A DNA stretch of 64,000 nucleotides from NCBI GenBank assembly GCA_031763025.1, contig JASSKH010000026.1:1736001-1800000 (forward strand), in the 5' to 3' direction. Origin of the DNA: Macrocystis pyrifera (lineage: Eukaryota; Sar; Phaeophyceae; Laminariales; Laminariaceae). The translations under genes were made by a program, and so were the position numbers. Shown here in pieces: positions 63,845-64,000 of the stretch. How positions within the stretch are numbered: position 1 is the stretch's first letter; every line of letters starts with the position of its first letter. A model generated the notes under the pieces. The model saw only the letters and a program-made list of their open reading frames with translations. It ran no database searches and was not told the origin of the DNA.

Positions 63845-64000
63845 AAGAATCAGCACGGACAATGCGTGTGCTACAGCAGTAGATGTCGACGGGTACCAAG
63901 AACGAAAGAACGGTACGGGTATAGTGTGTGTTATTCACATTGAACCTTTCTTCTACCCGTCGACATCCAGTACACCCAGTGTCCGTGCTGGTTCTTCATC
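63845..64000. mobile_element. Foldback MITE, copy 2, at the right edge
   Basis: Ends AGAATCAGCACGGAC and, inverted, GTCCGTGCTGGTTCTTC, with internal GATGTCGACGGGTA and TACCCGTCGACATC arms. Similar to 62965-63096 but with a different centre. The element stops just short of the window end. Confidence 0.58.

Overview
This is eukaryotic nuclear DNA: spliced genes with GT-AG introns, few and scattered, in a matrix of transposons, nested insertions and young tandem repeats. The mix (DNA polymerase delta, a sulfotransferase with a signal anchor, an acyl-activating enzyme, a decayed Ty3/gypsy element of unusual architecture, long introns, trinucleotide and GTAC-rich repeats) resembles a large repeat-rich stramenopile genome such as a brown alga. 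That placement is inference from general appearance, not from a search.

Layout. 0-1.2 kb: two minus-strand exons of the DNA polymerase delta catalytic subunit, running off the left edge. 2-12.8 kb: a repeat zone with two copies of a Harbinger-type MITE, a 61-base C run, a non-LTR retroelement remnant, a GGGACGG minisatellite split by one MITE, three 42-bp palindrome-bearing arrays in alternating orientation, the first copy of a 1.1-kb dispersed repeat, and a hAT-type element with 8-bp target duplications. 13-15.1 kb: a plus-strand multi-exon gene, possibly vezatin-like. 18.2-26.8 kb: a complete but decayed Ty3/gypsy retrotransposon carrying a NADAR (YbiA/DUF1768) domain between Gag and protease. 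26.8-28.7 kb: inverted LTR fragments of the same family, one interrupted by a 444-bp TRIM-like element. 29-35 kb: weak exon-like ORFs on the minus strand and CAG/CTG tracts. 35.5-43.7 kb: more dispersed repeat, two TIR elements flanked by TA, a tRNA-headed SINE-like copy and satellite DNA. 43.8-46.2 kb: a three-exon sulfotransferase whose frame closes exactly. 47.5-58.3 kb: tandem duplications and three more copies of the 1.1-kb repeat, two of them interrupted by other elements. 58.9-60.1 kb: the last exon of an OSB-CoA-ligase-like acyl-activating enzyme. 60.4-64 kb: a second SINE-like copy, tandem repeats and foldback MITEs at the right edge.

The genes do not form a pathway; they are independent loci separated by mobile DNA. 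The most interesting object is the NADAR domain inside the retrotransposon polyprotein. Cellular and phage NADAR proteins act on NAD-derived or ADP-ribosylated substrates, including ADP-ribosyl-guanine in DNA, so the element may carry its own anti-defence or repair enzyme.
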